Positions 6,966 to 16,131 of a stretch of DNA of 36,337 nucleotides are shown here, in pieces. Positions within the stretch are counted from its first letter, which is position 1. Every line of letters starts with the position of its first letter. The position numbers and the translations under genes are program-made. Under the pieces are notes generated by a model that was given only the letters and a program-made list of their open reading frames with translations, had not been told where the DNA came from and searched no databases. This stretch comes from Rickettsia typhi (GTDB lineage Bacteria; Pseudomonadota; Alphaproteobacteria; Rickettsiales; UBA1997), in assembly GCA_945901265.1 (NCBI GenBank), contig CAMDJZ010000013.1, positions 1-36,337 of the forward strand, written 5' to 3'.

Positions 6966-9737
6966 ATGACAAATAATATCTTTAACATTCCGTGCAACTA
7001 TAATTTTCTAAGTTCCTTGCATCATTGGCTTTTGCAAAACTTTTCAGATTTAGAAAAAATTAAAATAATTTTGCCAAGTCGAAGAGCAAGTAATGAATTA
7101 AGGAATATATTTTCTAAAAATAATTATTGCAAAATACTTCCTCAGATTAAGGCTTTGGGTGATATTGCCATTGAAGATTTTAGTGAATTTATAGACCAAG
7201 AAGATGAGCAATTTTTTGCAGATTTACTAACCGCTAGAAAAATGGATAGCCTAGAAGCAATTTTTTTTATAAGTCACCAAATTAGCAAATTAGATATTTT
7301 TGGAAAATTAAATTTTGAAGAATCATCCAAAATAGCTATAAAACTTCAGGAGATCTTTGATGAAATTGAATTTGAGCAAATTAATTTAAGTAAAATTGAG
7401 GAAATTGACGATATTAATTTAGCCCTTCATCGCCAAATAACTCTTGAGTTTATAAAGGATTTTTATACCCAAACCAAAACAGCTTTAATTAAAAATAATT
7501 TATATTTTTCAAGCGCATATCAAAATTATATTATCGATAAATATAATGAAATTTTATCTAGAAAAAAACCAGATAAAACCATAATTATCGCAGGATCTAC
7601 GGGAAGTTTAAATTGCGCGAAAAAATTAATAAAAACAATTGCCAGTAAAAAAAATGGTTTTGTTGTTTTTAACAATTTTTTAGAGGTAGTTGCAGAAAAT
7701 ACTGATAGTAGGGACATACCAACAAATCATCCACAATTTTTTAATAATCAACTATTTAATTTTCTTGAATTAAGTAAAAATAGCGTTAAGGATTTAATGT
7801 TTTCAAGCGAAATATTGGCACCTAATTTTCGTAATGATTTTATAATAGAACTTACAAAATCTAGTATTGAGACCATCTCGTGGCAGAATTTTTCCAATCA
7901 TATAAATATCGATAAAATCTGCAAAGATATCTCTGATAATTTCATTGTCATTGAAGCTGAAAATAATTTAAAAGAAGCTGAAATAATTGTTGATTTAATC
8001 CAAAAAAATCTAAGCTCATGTAAATCAATAGCTATTGTTAATAATAGTATAGAATTAACTAAAACAATTGAACTTAAACTTAAACATTTAGAAATTAACT
8101 TTTTTAATTCTAATTCAATTATTTTAGTTAGTAATGAATTGATAGTTTTTATTTTGAAAATCTTGCAGTTAAACGAAAGCGATTTTAACTCATGGCAATT
8201 ACTTTCTTTATTTAAAAATAAATTATTTGCTTTTTTTGATGATAATTTTATTACTAAATTTGAAATTGAAATTTTGCGTCAAAGTCGTGAATATAGTGGA
8301 TTGAAAGGCATTAAGGAATTGTGCAAAAAAAATTTGGAGATTAATAATTTTTTTAATAATTTTTTAAATTCACTGCCTAAAAATAATAGCATAGAAGAAT
8401 TAAAAATCTCAATTGAAAAATTGACTAAAAAATCATGGAATAATTTAGTTTATAATAATAAAGCTAGCGAAGAAATAACACTTTTTTTTTCCAATTTAGA
8501 GCATTTAAATTACCAAATTGAAAGTGCCAATGAATTTGAATTTTTATGTTCACAAATTTCATATTTTGAAGATTCAAACCCTCAATCTTGTGTAAAAATA
8601 TTATCAAATATCGAGGCAAGATTATTAAATTTTGATTTAGTTTTTATATGTGGATTAAATTATGGTGATTTCCCGCAAATCATAGAAGATAACTGGCTTG
8701 GCAAACAAATTTCACGAGAATTAGGAATTGATCGACAAAGTAAAAAAATTGGTCAAAATGCTTTTGATTTTTGCCATTATTTAGGAAATAAAAAAATAGT
8801 TTTATCGCGATCAGTAAAAAATTCAAATGATATTAGAATTGCCTCGCCTTTCTTACAAAAATTTAAAACCTTAATAAAAAAAATTGATATCAACAATCTA
8901 GTTACCATAAAAAAATTTGAAAATAATTTTGCTAATATCAATTTTTTTAAAATCAATATTCCTGCCTTAGAGGTTGGTAAAGAATTTTTACCCACAAAAC
9001 TTAGCATTACTTCAATATCAAAATTACATAATGATCCTTACAGCTTTTACTGTGAAAAAATTTTAAAACTATATGAACTTAATTGCCTCGATTATCAACC
9101 AAATAATCGAGAGTTTGGAACTTTTATCCATAAAGCCTTAGAGTTATATATAACAAACAATTCTAATCAGAAAAAATTTTGTGATATTTTTAAATTATAT
9201 TTTAACAATCAAGAGGCATTATATACATGGTATGCAAGATTTGAAAAAATTTTTAAAAATTTTTTACTTGAAAATATTGAGTTTTTAAATTACAGAAATC
9301 TCCTTGAAAAATCTGTAAGCTTTACTTTTAATAATCTTGAAATTAATGGTAAAATTGATCGCATTCTTATTGATCAATTTAACAATATTAAAATTTTAGA
9401 TTATAAAACAGGTGCAGTTCCAACAAAGAAATCAGTTGTTTTAGGTGATGAAATGCAATTAACTCTTTCAGCTCTATTGCTTATTAATAGTGATTTTTGT
9501 AGTATTGAACAAGTTAAGGATTTAAATTATTGGCATTTATCGATTAAAGATGAAAAAAATATTACTGAGATTATTGATTCCAAAATTAACCTTAATGATT
9601 TAATAAAAAATACGCAAAAAACTCTTGATGAAATTTTTGAGAATTTTTTTATTTTGAATAAAGCTTTTATTGCCAATCAAAAAACAAAAAATTCAATTTA
9701 CAAAAACATTGCACGCTTTGAGGAATGGAACAATTAA
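6966..9737 (+). CDS. addB: Double-strand break repair protein AddB (alphaproteobacterial type)
   Basis: Nuclease/scaffold subunit of the AddAB helicase-nuclease, which resects double-strand breaks for RecA-dependent repair. 923 residues, slightly short for the family. The N-terminus has the AddB pattern KIILPSRRASNELRNIF, a degenerate helicase-like start. A second block is FDLVFICGLNYGDFPQ. The C-terminal PD-(D/E)XK nuclease begins at about residue 675 (TSISKLHNDPYSFYCEKIL). It includes FGTFIHKALE (His near 722), NGKIDR (Asp near 797) and ILDYKTG (Asp near 812, Lys near 814), so the nuclease looks intact. The protein is very rich in Lys, Asn and Ile, following the AT bias. The partner addA is not in this window. 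The 3' end overlaps truA by 13 bp, suggesting translational coupling. Confidence 0.88.
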   Translation: MTNNIFNIPCNYNFLSSLHHWLLQNFSDLEKIKIILPSRRASNELRNIFSKNNYCKILPQIKALGDIAIEDFSEFIDQEDEQFFADLLTARKMDSLEAIFFISHQISKLDIFGKLNFEESSKIAIKLQEIFDEIEFEQINLSKIEEIDDINLALHRQITLEFIKDFYTQTKTALIKNNLYFSSAYQNYIIDKYNEILSRKKPDKTIIIAGSTGSLNCAKKLIKTIASKKNGFVVFNNFLEVVAENTDSRDIPTNHPQFFNNQLFNFLELSKNSVKDLMFSSEILAPNFRNDFIIELTKSSIETISWQNFSNHINIDKICKDISDNFIVIEAENNLKEAEIIVDLIQKNLSSCKSIAIVNNSIELTKTIELKLKHLEINFFNSNSIILVSNELIVFILKILQLNESDFNSWQLLSLFKNKLFAFFDDNFITKFEIEILRQSREYSGLKGIKELCKKNLEINNFFNNFLNSLPKNNSIEELKISIEKLTKKSWNNLVYNNKASEEITLFFSNLEHLNYQIESANEFEFLCSQISYFEDSNPQSCVKILSNIEARLLNFDLVFICGLNYGDFPQIIEDNWLGKQISRELGIDRQSKKIGQNAFDFCHYLGNKKIVLSRSVKNSNDIRIASPFLQKFKTLIKKIDINNLVTIKKFENNFANINFFKINIPALEVGKEFLPTKLSITSISKLHNDPYSFYCEKILKLYELNCLDYQPNNREFGTFIHKALELYITNNSNQKKFCDIFKLYFNNQEALYTWYARFEKIFKNFLLENIEFLNYRNLLEKSVSFTFNNLEINGKIDRILIDQFNNIKILDYKTGAVPTKKSVVLGDEMQLTLSALLLINSDFCSIEQVKDLNYWHLSIKDEKNITEIIDSKINLNDLIKNTQKTLDEIFENFFILNKAFIANQKTKNSIYKNIARFEEWNN

Positions 9738-10489
9738 TTCAAAAATACCGACTTGATATTGAGTATGACGGAACAAATTATTTTGGTTTTCAAAGTCAAA
9801 ATCATAATAATTTAAAAACCATTGAAGGCTCTCTGTTATTAGCGATTCAGCAATTAAGTCTTCATGACACTGAAATTACTCCATCTGGAAGAACTGATGC
9901 AGGTGTTCACGCTTTAAATCAAACTATTCATTTTAATTTATTAAAAAAGTTTTCCTCATATCAAATTTGTGCAGGATTAAATCATTTTTTACGATTAAAT
10001 AATGACGCAATTTCTGCATTAAATTGTCAATTGGTAGATGAAAATTTTCATGCTCGTTTTAGCGCCAAAATGCGTTATTATCGCTATGAAATCATTAATC
10101 GTAAGGCTATCTTAGCATTAGATAAATTTCGAGCTTGGCATGTTCCAAATAATCTTAATTTGCCAGCTATGATTTCAGCTTCAAAATACTTAATTGGGCA
10201 ACATGATTTCACTTCATTTCGCGATGCAGAATGTCAATCAAAAACTTCAATTAGAACGATTAATGATATAGTTTTTTCTACTCATGATGATAAAATTATT
10301 ATTGAAATTTCTGCCAAATCTTTTTTGCATCATATGGTAAGAAATATTGTTGGAACTCTTTATTATGTTGGAATTGGAAAGTTTATGCCACATCAGATAA
10401 ATGAAATAATTCTAGCTCGTAATCGGATAAAATCAGGACCTAATGCTCCTGCATGTGGATTATATTTCTTAAAAACAGATTATGATTGA
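9725..10489 (+). CDS. truA: tRNA pseudouridine(38-40) synthase TruA
   Basis: Converts uridines 38-40 in the anticodon stem-loop of many tRNAs to pseudouridine. 254 residues, normal length. The N-terminal RLDIEYDGTNYFGFQ block is typical. The catalytic motif SGRTDAGVHA is at 54-63, with the nucleophile Asp58. FHARFSAKMRYYRYEI is the RNA-binding RYRY-type region. FLHHMVRNIVGTL near the C-terminus is the second family signature. The start lies inside the last codons of addB, and the reading frame matches the family N-terminus, so the overlap is real. It ends convergent to the glutamine-synthetase-like gene. Confidence 0.96.
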   Translation: MEQLIQKYRLDIEYDGTNYFGFQSQNHNNLKTIEGSLLLAIQQLSLHDTEITPSGRTDAGVHALNQTIHFNLLKKFSSYQICAGLNHFLRLNNDAISALNCQLVDENFHARFSAKMRYYRYEIINRKAILALDKFRAWHVPNNLNLPAMISASKYLIGQHDFTSFRDAECQSKTSIRTINDIVFSTHDDKIIIEISAKSFLHHMVRNIVGTLYYVGIGKFMPHQINEIILARNRIKSGPNAPACGLYFLKTDYD

Positions 10490-10546
10490 TTAATTTTTTT
10501 GTTATAACTAATTTTGTTAAATTATATTATATTAATTCATTTATGT

Positions 10547-11476
10547 TTAAAATTTTTTAATATCATTAAAATAGTTAAAGATTATATTTTTTTTATTAAA
10601 AAAATTTTCTTTCGCATGCTGATAATTTTTTGTAAAGTTTTTAAGATTATAAATCTCGTCAAATGCATTCCCAAAAATTTGTGGATATATTTTTTTTTGG
10701 GTTTTTATCTGCGCTAAAATAAGTAAAATAGCTGATAGACTAAGGTAATGATTTGTTGAAGCGCTAGCGATTCGATATTCAATTCGTGTATTTTCTTTAT
10801 TATCACAGCTAGGTATTCTTATTGCACAACTTCGATTATCATTGCCGAAACTTAAATTTGTAGGTGCACAAAATTTTCCTAAATCAAAAAGTTTTTTATT
10901 AATTTCAGTATCGAATCGCTTATAATCATCGTAGTTTGGCGCAAGAAGATATATAATTTCATCACTATAATCCAGTAATAACGATGAAAATAAATTTAAT
11001 AGTATCGGATCTTGAAATAAAATATTTTTACTCTGCGAATCAATTAAGGAAATATTAAATTGAAGTGAATTTCCGCAATCCCTATCAAAAACATGACCTT
11101 TAAAACATGCAAATATATTAAGATTTTTTGCAATTTGATTAATTGTTTTTTTTATAAAATCGAGATCCTTAGATAATTTTATTATATCATCATAGGGTAT
11201 TGTAGCAATTTCGATTTGAGATCTACCGCGCTCTTTTTTAACTTCACAAATTGATGATAATAAATCATTTTTTTTAAATTGATCAATAAAATCATTAACG
11301 GCATTTGAACTTACAGATTCTAGATTTGGATCCAGTAGATAAAATTCTAACTCACAACCAATTACAATTTTCTTACAATTGCAAAATAACTGCAATTCTT
11401 GCAATGATATTTGCCATGAATTTTTTAAAATTTTATGTCGATATTTAATAAAATTTTCTAAAATTTCGTCAGTCAA
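10547..11476 (-). CDS. Shortened glutamine-synthetase-like protein lacking the N-terminal beta-grasp domain
   Basis: 309 residues against ~450 for glutamine synthetase (GS). GS catalytic-domain blocks are readable in order. GCELEF at 40-45 fits the E-x-E metal motif. ERGRSQIEIA at 82-91 fits the GQxE region. GNSLQFNISL at 135-144 fits GSGMHVHQSL. NLSFGNDNRSCAIRIP spans 207-222, and RIEYR at 231-235 fits RIEFR. Only ~40 residues precede the first metal motif, so the beta-grasp domain that completes the neighbouring subunit's active site in GS is missing. The two His of the GSGxHxH block are replaced by Gln139 and Asn141. I infer a GS-fold carboxylate-amine ligase with altered or lost chemistry, not a normal GlnA. 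It lies 3 bp downstream of trxA. Substrate unknown. Confidence 0.7.
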   Translation of the reverse strand: MTDEILENFIKYRHKILKNSWQISLQELQLFCNCKKIVIGCELEFYLLDPNLESVSSNAVNDFIDQFKKNDLLSSICEVKKERGRSQIEIATIPYDDIIKLSKDLDFIKKTINQIAKNLNIFACFKGHVFDRDCGNSLQFNISLIDSQSKNILFQDPILLNLFSSLLLDYSDEIIYLLAPNYDDYKRFDTEINKKLFDLGKFCAPTNLSFGNDNRSCAIRIPSCDNKENTRIEYRIASASTNHYLSLSAILLILAQIKTQKKIYPQIFGNAFDEIYNLKNFTKNYQHAKENFFNKKNIIFNYFNDIKKF

Positions 11477-11479
11477 TTT

Positions 11480-11800
11480 TTATGCAATAGTTTTTTTTAT
11501 CCATTCTATTAGAGCATGTTTTGGTAATGCCCCAACTTTGCTATCAGCTAATTTTCCATCTTTAAAAATCATTAAAGAGGGAATTCCCCTAACCATAAAT
11601 TGCGATGGCATTTCTGGATTATCATCAACATTGCATTTGTAAATATCAATTTCATTAGCCATGTCATTTGATAATTCATCGATAATTGGTGATAATTGGC
11701 GACATGGCCCGCACCAAGGAGCCCAAAAATCAACCAATACTGGTTTACTAGAATTTAATATTTCATCTTTGAATGATGCGTCAGTTGTTATTTTTGTCAT
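11480..11800 (-). CDS. trxA: Thioredoxin
   Basis: Small cytoplasmic disulfide reductase that feeds electrons from thioredoxin reductase to ribonucleotide reductase, peroxiredoxins and other targets. 106 residues. The active site FWAPWCGPCRQ has redox Cys30 and Cys33. The buried Asp is in VLVDFWA, and the cis-Pro is in VRGIPSLMIF. There is no signal peptide, so it is cytoplasmic. It follows lptD by 43 bp and precedes the GS-like gene by 3 bp, so the latter two are probably co-translated. The position downstream of lptD, whose family needs correct disulfides, may be coincidental because this protein is cytoplasmic. Confidence 0.97.
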   Translation of the reverse strand: MTKITTDASFKDEILNSSKPVLVDFWAPWCGPCRQLSPIIDELSNDMANEIDIYKCNVDDNPEMPSQFMVRGIPSLMIFKDGKLADSKVGALPKHALIEWIKKTIA

Positions 11801-11843
11801 AAATTTTACGGTTAAAAGTTTTTAAGTTTTTTAGAGAATATAA

Positions 11844-14042
11844 TTATAAATTTTTAAATGAAAGATTAAGGTTAAAAGTTTTTTGCGGTTTAGTTAAGTT
11901 ACTAGGATTATTTTCTGATATGGAAAAACCAAACATTGTGCAACAACCATCACGATAAAAACTTATTCCTCGCGATAGAGTTCTTGCAAGGACTAGGTCA
12001 TGATTTGCAAATAATTTAACCTTCCATTGCCTGCTTAAATTTATGATGCCATTTAACGAAATTTGCTCTTTTTGGGTTAAATTTAGTGAAGTTTTCTTTA
12101 TTAATAAATAATCGCCATTTATTGAAAATTGTTCAAAAGTCAAATAGCTACTTAACTGATTTACTTCATTTACATAGTTAGATTCATTAAGTTGAAAGAG
12201 ATAGATTAATGAAAAATATTTTTTTGCTTTATATAAAGTTTGACCAACAATGTTAGATTTATTATTATTAGCAAACCCTCTAATATCAACATCTTGAGAT
12301 GAATTGCTTATCCGCAAACTTTGCCCTGTAAATAATCCAAATTCACCAAACTTATTAAAAAAAGATGATCGTACACCATAACTCAAGCGTTCACCTAATT
12401 CGTTTCGGTCATATCCTGCAATACGGTCAGCGATAAATAAATTACTAAAACTTAATTCGCCATTATTACTATCTTCATTGGGTAATTTACTGAAGTCCTT
12501 TTTATTTCCAGTTGAAACTATACTTGCCATTGGCTCAATCATCAAAGTACTTGATTTTGACTTGCGTACCATTGGTAATCGCCAATTTAAAGATAATTCA
12601 GTTTTGTAATTTGCTTGAGTTTTTTCAAAATTATTAACCCGTGCTTGTTTAGAATTATCTTCAAGCCAGTAATAATCATTTTGAAATTTAGCAATTAAAT
12701 TAACTAAGTTTCCTTTTAAATTAAAGGGAATATTTACTTGCGGAATCATTGTTAAACGGCGATATTGTTGACCATCTTGTCTTTGGAGAACTATGGCATT
12801 AGATTTTAAAGCAATTTTTTCTTTAAAGAAAAAAGGTTTTGACTCAACATAGCCATCAATTACTGGCAATATAAAAGGTGCAGATTTTTCTAGATCTTGT
12901 TTTTCCAATTCTTGAAAACGAATTGACTTAATCCCCAAATAATCTCTGCCCTTAATATAATCAAGATTAAATTTAGAAATAGTAAATGCAGAATAATTAA
13001 AGTGATAATCTCTTTGGTAGTATTTATCGGAAACTGTATTTAATACAAAATCTGCGCCGATATTTTGAGTATAATCAAAGTCACCGTGACCTTCCATTTG
13101 CCAACGATATTGCTGATTTGTTCTTTTAATAATTGCAGTGTCAACACCGTTCTTAATATTATTATTAGCAACCTCTAAGCTCATATTATAACGACCAAAT
13201 TTAGTATAATGACGAAGATTATTATCGATTATAAATTGATTATTTCGGGTATAAAGTAACGGCGAAATTGTTAAATCAATCTGAGGATTGATGATCAGGT
13301 AGTAAGGGATTTTGATCCCCAATCCAAAATTTGAATTCTTAACATATGTTGGAGCAAGTAGGCCAGACTCACGTTTTTTAGCCAGTAAAGGCGTACTCAA
13401 ATAAGGTGTATAAAAAATTGGAAAATTATAAATACGAAAAACCCCATGTAATGTTTTCATCTTTTGATTACCGCGATCAATAGTAGTTTTATGGGAAGCA
13501 ATTCCCGCAAAATCTTTTAAAAATCCCGCCTTAGTTTCATCATTAGCTATTTCTTCATTAGGACAAAAAGAGAAAAATGAATCGTGAAGAGTAGTTATAT
13601 CTGCTGATTCGCGAGTAATTTTTTTTGAAAAAAGATATGAGCCATCAGAAAAAAATAAACGACTATCATAAAAATTTCCAAAGGAAAAATCTTCGTTAAA
13701 TTCTGCCCGAGAACCTCTTACAAAGCCAACTTCAAGATTTTTAATTTTTAGATTTCCTAAAGCTGTAATTGATTTGTTAAATTTATCATAGGTAACTTCA
13801 TCCGCGAAAACAGTCGATAAACCTTTAGATATCTCAACATTACCTTTGGCAATTAGAATTTGACTATTTTTATCGCCATCAATTGATTTAGCTTTTAAAA
13901 TTAAAGGTAATTTATTTTTATCTTCACTTATTGATGGAATAGCGTAAGATATTTTAATCGAACCAATTATGACTAGAGCAAAGACAAGACAAGATGTTTT
14001 AATGTAATTTATTTTTTTGTAAACATTCAAGCTTAACAACAT
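11844..14042 (-). CDS. lptD: LPS-assembly outer-membrane protein LptD
   Basis: Outer-membrane barrel that, with LptE, inserts lipopolysaccharide into the outer leaflet. 732 residues. A hydrophobic signal segment occupies ~15-36. An LptA/OstA-type beta-jellyroll follows, with repeats like ILIAKGNVEISKGLSTVFAD and SITALGNLKI. The remainder is a large beta-barrel, including the family block FPIFYTPYLSTP. Cys residues suggest the family's disulfide system is kept: one in SFFSFCPNEE near the jellyroll-barrel junction and an adjacent pair at 700-701 in RDGCCTMFGF, matching the CC pair near the C-terminus of E. coli LptD. The start codon directly abuts the secD stop. With lpxD in the same window, this argues that the organism displays LPS or a lipid A derivative. 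Confidence 0.92.
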   Translation of the reverse strand: MLLSLNVYKKINYIKTSCLVFALVIIGSIKISYAIPSISEDKNKLPLILKAKSIDGDKNSQILIAKGNVEISKGLSTVFADEVTYDKFNKSITALGNLKIKNLEVGFVRGSRAEFNEDFSFGNFYDSRLFFSDGSYLFSKKITRESADITTLHDSFFSFCPNEEIANDETKAGFLKDFAGIASHKTTIDRGNQKMKTLHGVFRIYNFPIFYTPYLSTPLLAKKRESGLLAPTYVKNSNFGLGIKIPYYLIINPQIDLTISPLLYTRNNQFIIDNNLRHYTKFGRYNMSLEVANNNIKNGVDTAIIKRTNQQYRWQMEGHGDFDYTQNIGADFVLNTVSDKYYQRDYHFNYSAFTISKFNLDYIKGRDYLGIKSIRFQELEKQDLEKSAPFILPVIDGYVESKPFFFKEKIALKSNAIVLQRQDGQQYRRLTMIPQVNIPFNLKGNLVNLIAKFQNDYYWLEDNSKQARVNNFEKTQANYKTELSLNWRLPMVRKSKSSTLMIEPMASIVSTGNKKDFSKLPNEDSNNGELSFSNLFIADRIAGYDRNELGERLSYGVRSSFFNKFGEFGLFTGQSLRISNSSQDVDIRGFANNNKSNIVGQTLYKAKKYFSLIYLFQLNESNYVNEVNQLSSYLTFEQFSINGDYLLIKKTSLNLTQKEQISLNGIINLSRQWKVKLFANHDLVLARTLSRGISFYRDGCCTMFGFSISENNPSNLTKPQKTFNLNLSFKNL

Positions 14043-15623
14043 CTACAATAGGTTAAGTTTTTTAGGGCGAAATTTCTTTAACCAAATAGCAATCATCATC
14101 CGCGATAATGATATAGATGAAAACATTGAGGCAGTAATACCAATTCCAAGGGTTACTGCAAATCCTTTGACTGCGCCATTACCGAAAACATAAAGGAAAA
14201 AAGCAACAATTAAGGTTGTTAAATTAGAGTCAATAATCGTTCTATAAGCTTGATCAAAACCCTGCTCCACTGCAATAAAAACTGATTTGCTATCGCGAAG
14301 CTCTTCTTTTATTCTTTCAAAAATTAAAACATTGGCATCAACCGCCATACCCATAGTTAAAATAATTCCAGCGATTCCTGGAAGGGTTAAGGTTGCACCC
14401 AGAAGCGCTAATGAGGCAATAATAATTGCGATATTTATTAATAAAGCGATATTTGCAAACATTCCAAATAACCCATAGAAAATTATCATAAAAAACGCTA
14501 CAAAAATAATTGCCATTAACGATGAAATTTTACCGCTTCGAATCGAGTCAGTTCCCAATGAAGGTCCAACAGTTCGCTCTTCAATGATTTTTAGTGGCGC
14601 AACTAATGCTCCAGCCCTTAATAACAAAGAAACTTGATTAGCTTGTTGGGTTGTAAAATTTCCTGAAATTACTCCAGAACCCTGAGTAATTGCACTGTTA
14701 ATTTTAGGAGCGGTTATGACCATTCCGTCAAGAACAATAGCAAAAATTCTACCAATATTTTCTTTGGTAATTTGTGCAAATTTTCTTGCACCGATTGCAT
14801 TAAAGCGAAAAAAAACTGCTGGACTTCCTTCGTGATATGTGGCATTGGCATCGATAAGCAAATCTCCGCTAAGCACCACATCCTTATTTAATAAAATTCC
14901 TTGACCCATTTGATCATACGCAACAAAATTTTGGGAACTAAAATTATTATTATCTGAAGCTAAAAAATGAAAAGTAAGTTTAGCTGTTTGACCAAGTATT
15001 TGCTTGAGTTCATCAGAATTTTGTAGACCAGGAACCTGTAATAAGATTCGATTGTCACCCTGCGCTTGAATTGATGGTTCCTTGGTGCCGTTTTCATCAA
15101 CTCTTCTTCTTATAATTTCAATTGATTGGGCAATTAATTTCTGACGCATTTTACGCAATTCAACATCGCCAAAATAAATCTGAAATTTACCATCATCTTC
15201 ATCAATGGTATAATCACGAGAATTTTTTTTAAGTAAATTTTTAGCTAATTTTATTTGCTGATCATCAGAGATATTGAAGATAATTTTATTTCCCACAACT
15301 TCAAAAACCGTTCGCAAAGCTTCTTTTTGAAAATTTTCCGATAAGTCTTCACGGAGTTGATCCAACTGTTCACGCATATAATATTCAAAATCAACTTCGA
15401 TCATTAATTGTGATCCACCTTGCAAATCAAGACCTAAATTAATTTTTTTATTTGGCAAAATTTTACTAAGAAATGCATTTAATGAAAATTTTGGAGATTG
15501 ATTTTTATCAATTTCTTGACCTAAATTATTATTGCTAAAAAGAAAGCTAGGTAAAGCATAAAATACGGCCAAGGTACAAAAAGCAAGGATCGCAATGATT
15601 TTTATTTTAGAAAAATTAAGCAT
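14043..15623 (-). CDS. secD: Protein translocase subunit SecD
   Basis: Inner-membrane Sec accessory protein that uses the proton gradient to pull exported proteins into the periplasm. 526 residues. One N-terminal transmembrane helix (~8-26) is followed by LGLDLQGGSQLMIEV, the SecD hallmark. The periplasmic P1 domain runs to ~350 and includes RRRVDENGTKEPSIQAQGDN-type and VPGLQNSDELKQILGQTAKL-type blocks. At least five C-terminal helices carry the RND motif MAVDANVLIFERIKEEL with its conserved Asp. The frame ends soon after the last helix, so this is SecD alone and SecF must be elsewhere. It follows yajC by 17 bp in the standard yajC-secD order. Confidence 0.96.
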   Translation of the reverse strand: MLNFSKIKIIAILAFCTLAVFYALPSFLFSNNNLGQEIDKNQSPKFSLNAFLSKILPNKKINLGLDLQGGSQLMIEVDFEYYMREQLDQLREDLSENFQKEALRTVFEVVGNKIIFNISDDQQIKLAKNLLKKNSRDYTIDEDDGKFQIYFGDVELRKMRQKLIAQSIEIIRRRVDENGTKEPSIQAQGDNRILLQVPGLQNSDELKQILGQTAKLTFHFLASDNNNFSSQNFVAYDQMGQGILLNKDVVLSGDLLIDANATYHEGSPAVFFRFNAIGARKFAQITKENIGRIFAIVLDGMVITAPKINSAITQGSGVISGNFTTQQANQVSLLLRAGALVAPLKIIEERTVGPSLGTDSIRSGKISSLMAIIFVAFFMIIFYGLFGMFANIALLINIAIIIASLALLGATLTLPGIAGIILTMGMAVDANVLIFERIKEELRDSKSVFIAVEQGFDQAYRTIIDSNLTTLIVAFFLYVFGNGAVKGFAVTLGIGITASMFSSISLSRMMIAIWLKKFRPKKLNLL

Positions 15624-15640
15624 ATCTATAAAGTTTATAA

Positions 15641-16030
15641 TTATTTTTTATCAATTTTTTTTTGACTTTTCTCAGTTTTTTTGGAAATTTTTTTTTCAAG
15701 ATTTTTTTCAGCTAAATCATTAACCGCAGCTCTTAACATTTTAACTACAACTCCTTGAGAAATTTCTACATCAATTTGATTTTCCTTGTCATCAATATCT
15801 TTAACAATGCCAATGATACCGCTATTTGTAATAACTTTGGTACCAATTTTTAGATTATTTACCATCTCTTGATGATCTTTAATTTTCTTATTTTGAGGAC
15901 GAATAATTAAAAAATAAAAAACTCCAAAAATTAATATCAATGGCGCAAAACTTCCTATTGTAATTGAAGATGTTGGAGAAGCTTGTGCTTCTTGAGCATT
16001 AGCTGGTTTTAAAATAATATTTTCGAACAT
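15641..16030 (-). CDS. yajC: Preprotein translocase subunit YajC
   Basis: Small inner-membrane partner of SecDF. 129 residues. One transmembrane helix (~25-43) ends in FYFLIIRPQNKK, the diagnostic YajC motif. The cytoplasmic domain contains VNNLKIGTKVITNSGIIGIV. The C-terminal tail of ~25 residues is almost all Lys, Glu and Ser. The N-terminus (KPANAQEAQASP) precedes the helix, as is common in alphaproteobacterial YajC. It is the first gene of yajC-secD-lptD-trxA-GS-like, with a 101-bp gap before it that carries an inverted repeat. Confidence 0.95.
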   Translation of the reverse strand: MFENIILKPANAQEAQASPTSSITIGSFAPLILIFGVFYFLIIRPQNKKIKDHQEMVNNLKIGTKVITNSGIIGIVKDIDDKENQIDVEISQGVVVKMLRAAVNDLAEKNLEKKISKKTEKSQKKIDKK

Positions 16031-16058
16031 AATTAAATAATTAATTTTATTAATATAA

Positions 16059-16096
16059 GTTAATATTAAGTACTTATTAAAATATTTAATATTAAC
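16059..16096. repeat. Perfect 11-bp inverted repeat upstream of yajC, with a CtrA-like half-site pair inside
   Basis: Arms GTTAATATTAA (16059-16069) and TTAATATTAAC (16086-16096) are exact reverse complements with a 16-bp spacer. Each arm also contains the self-palindrome TTAATATTAA. Part of the region (16066-16080) fits TTAA-N7-TTAA, the core of the alphaproteobacterial CtrA box. It lies in the only sizeable gap of this operon, ahead of yajC. It could be an operator or promoter element for yajC-secD-lptD, or just AT-rich chance. It has no T-run that would make it a good terminator. Confidence 0.35.
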
Positions 16097-16131
16097 ACTG
16101 AATTTTGGTGAATAAATAATTTTAAATAAAA

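Noticed and set aside
10514-10717. 67-codon plus-strand hydrophobic open frame after truA.
   Set aside because: Mostly antisense to the GS-like gene; its hydrophobicity follows from A/T-rich codons.
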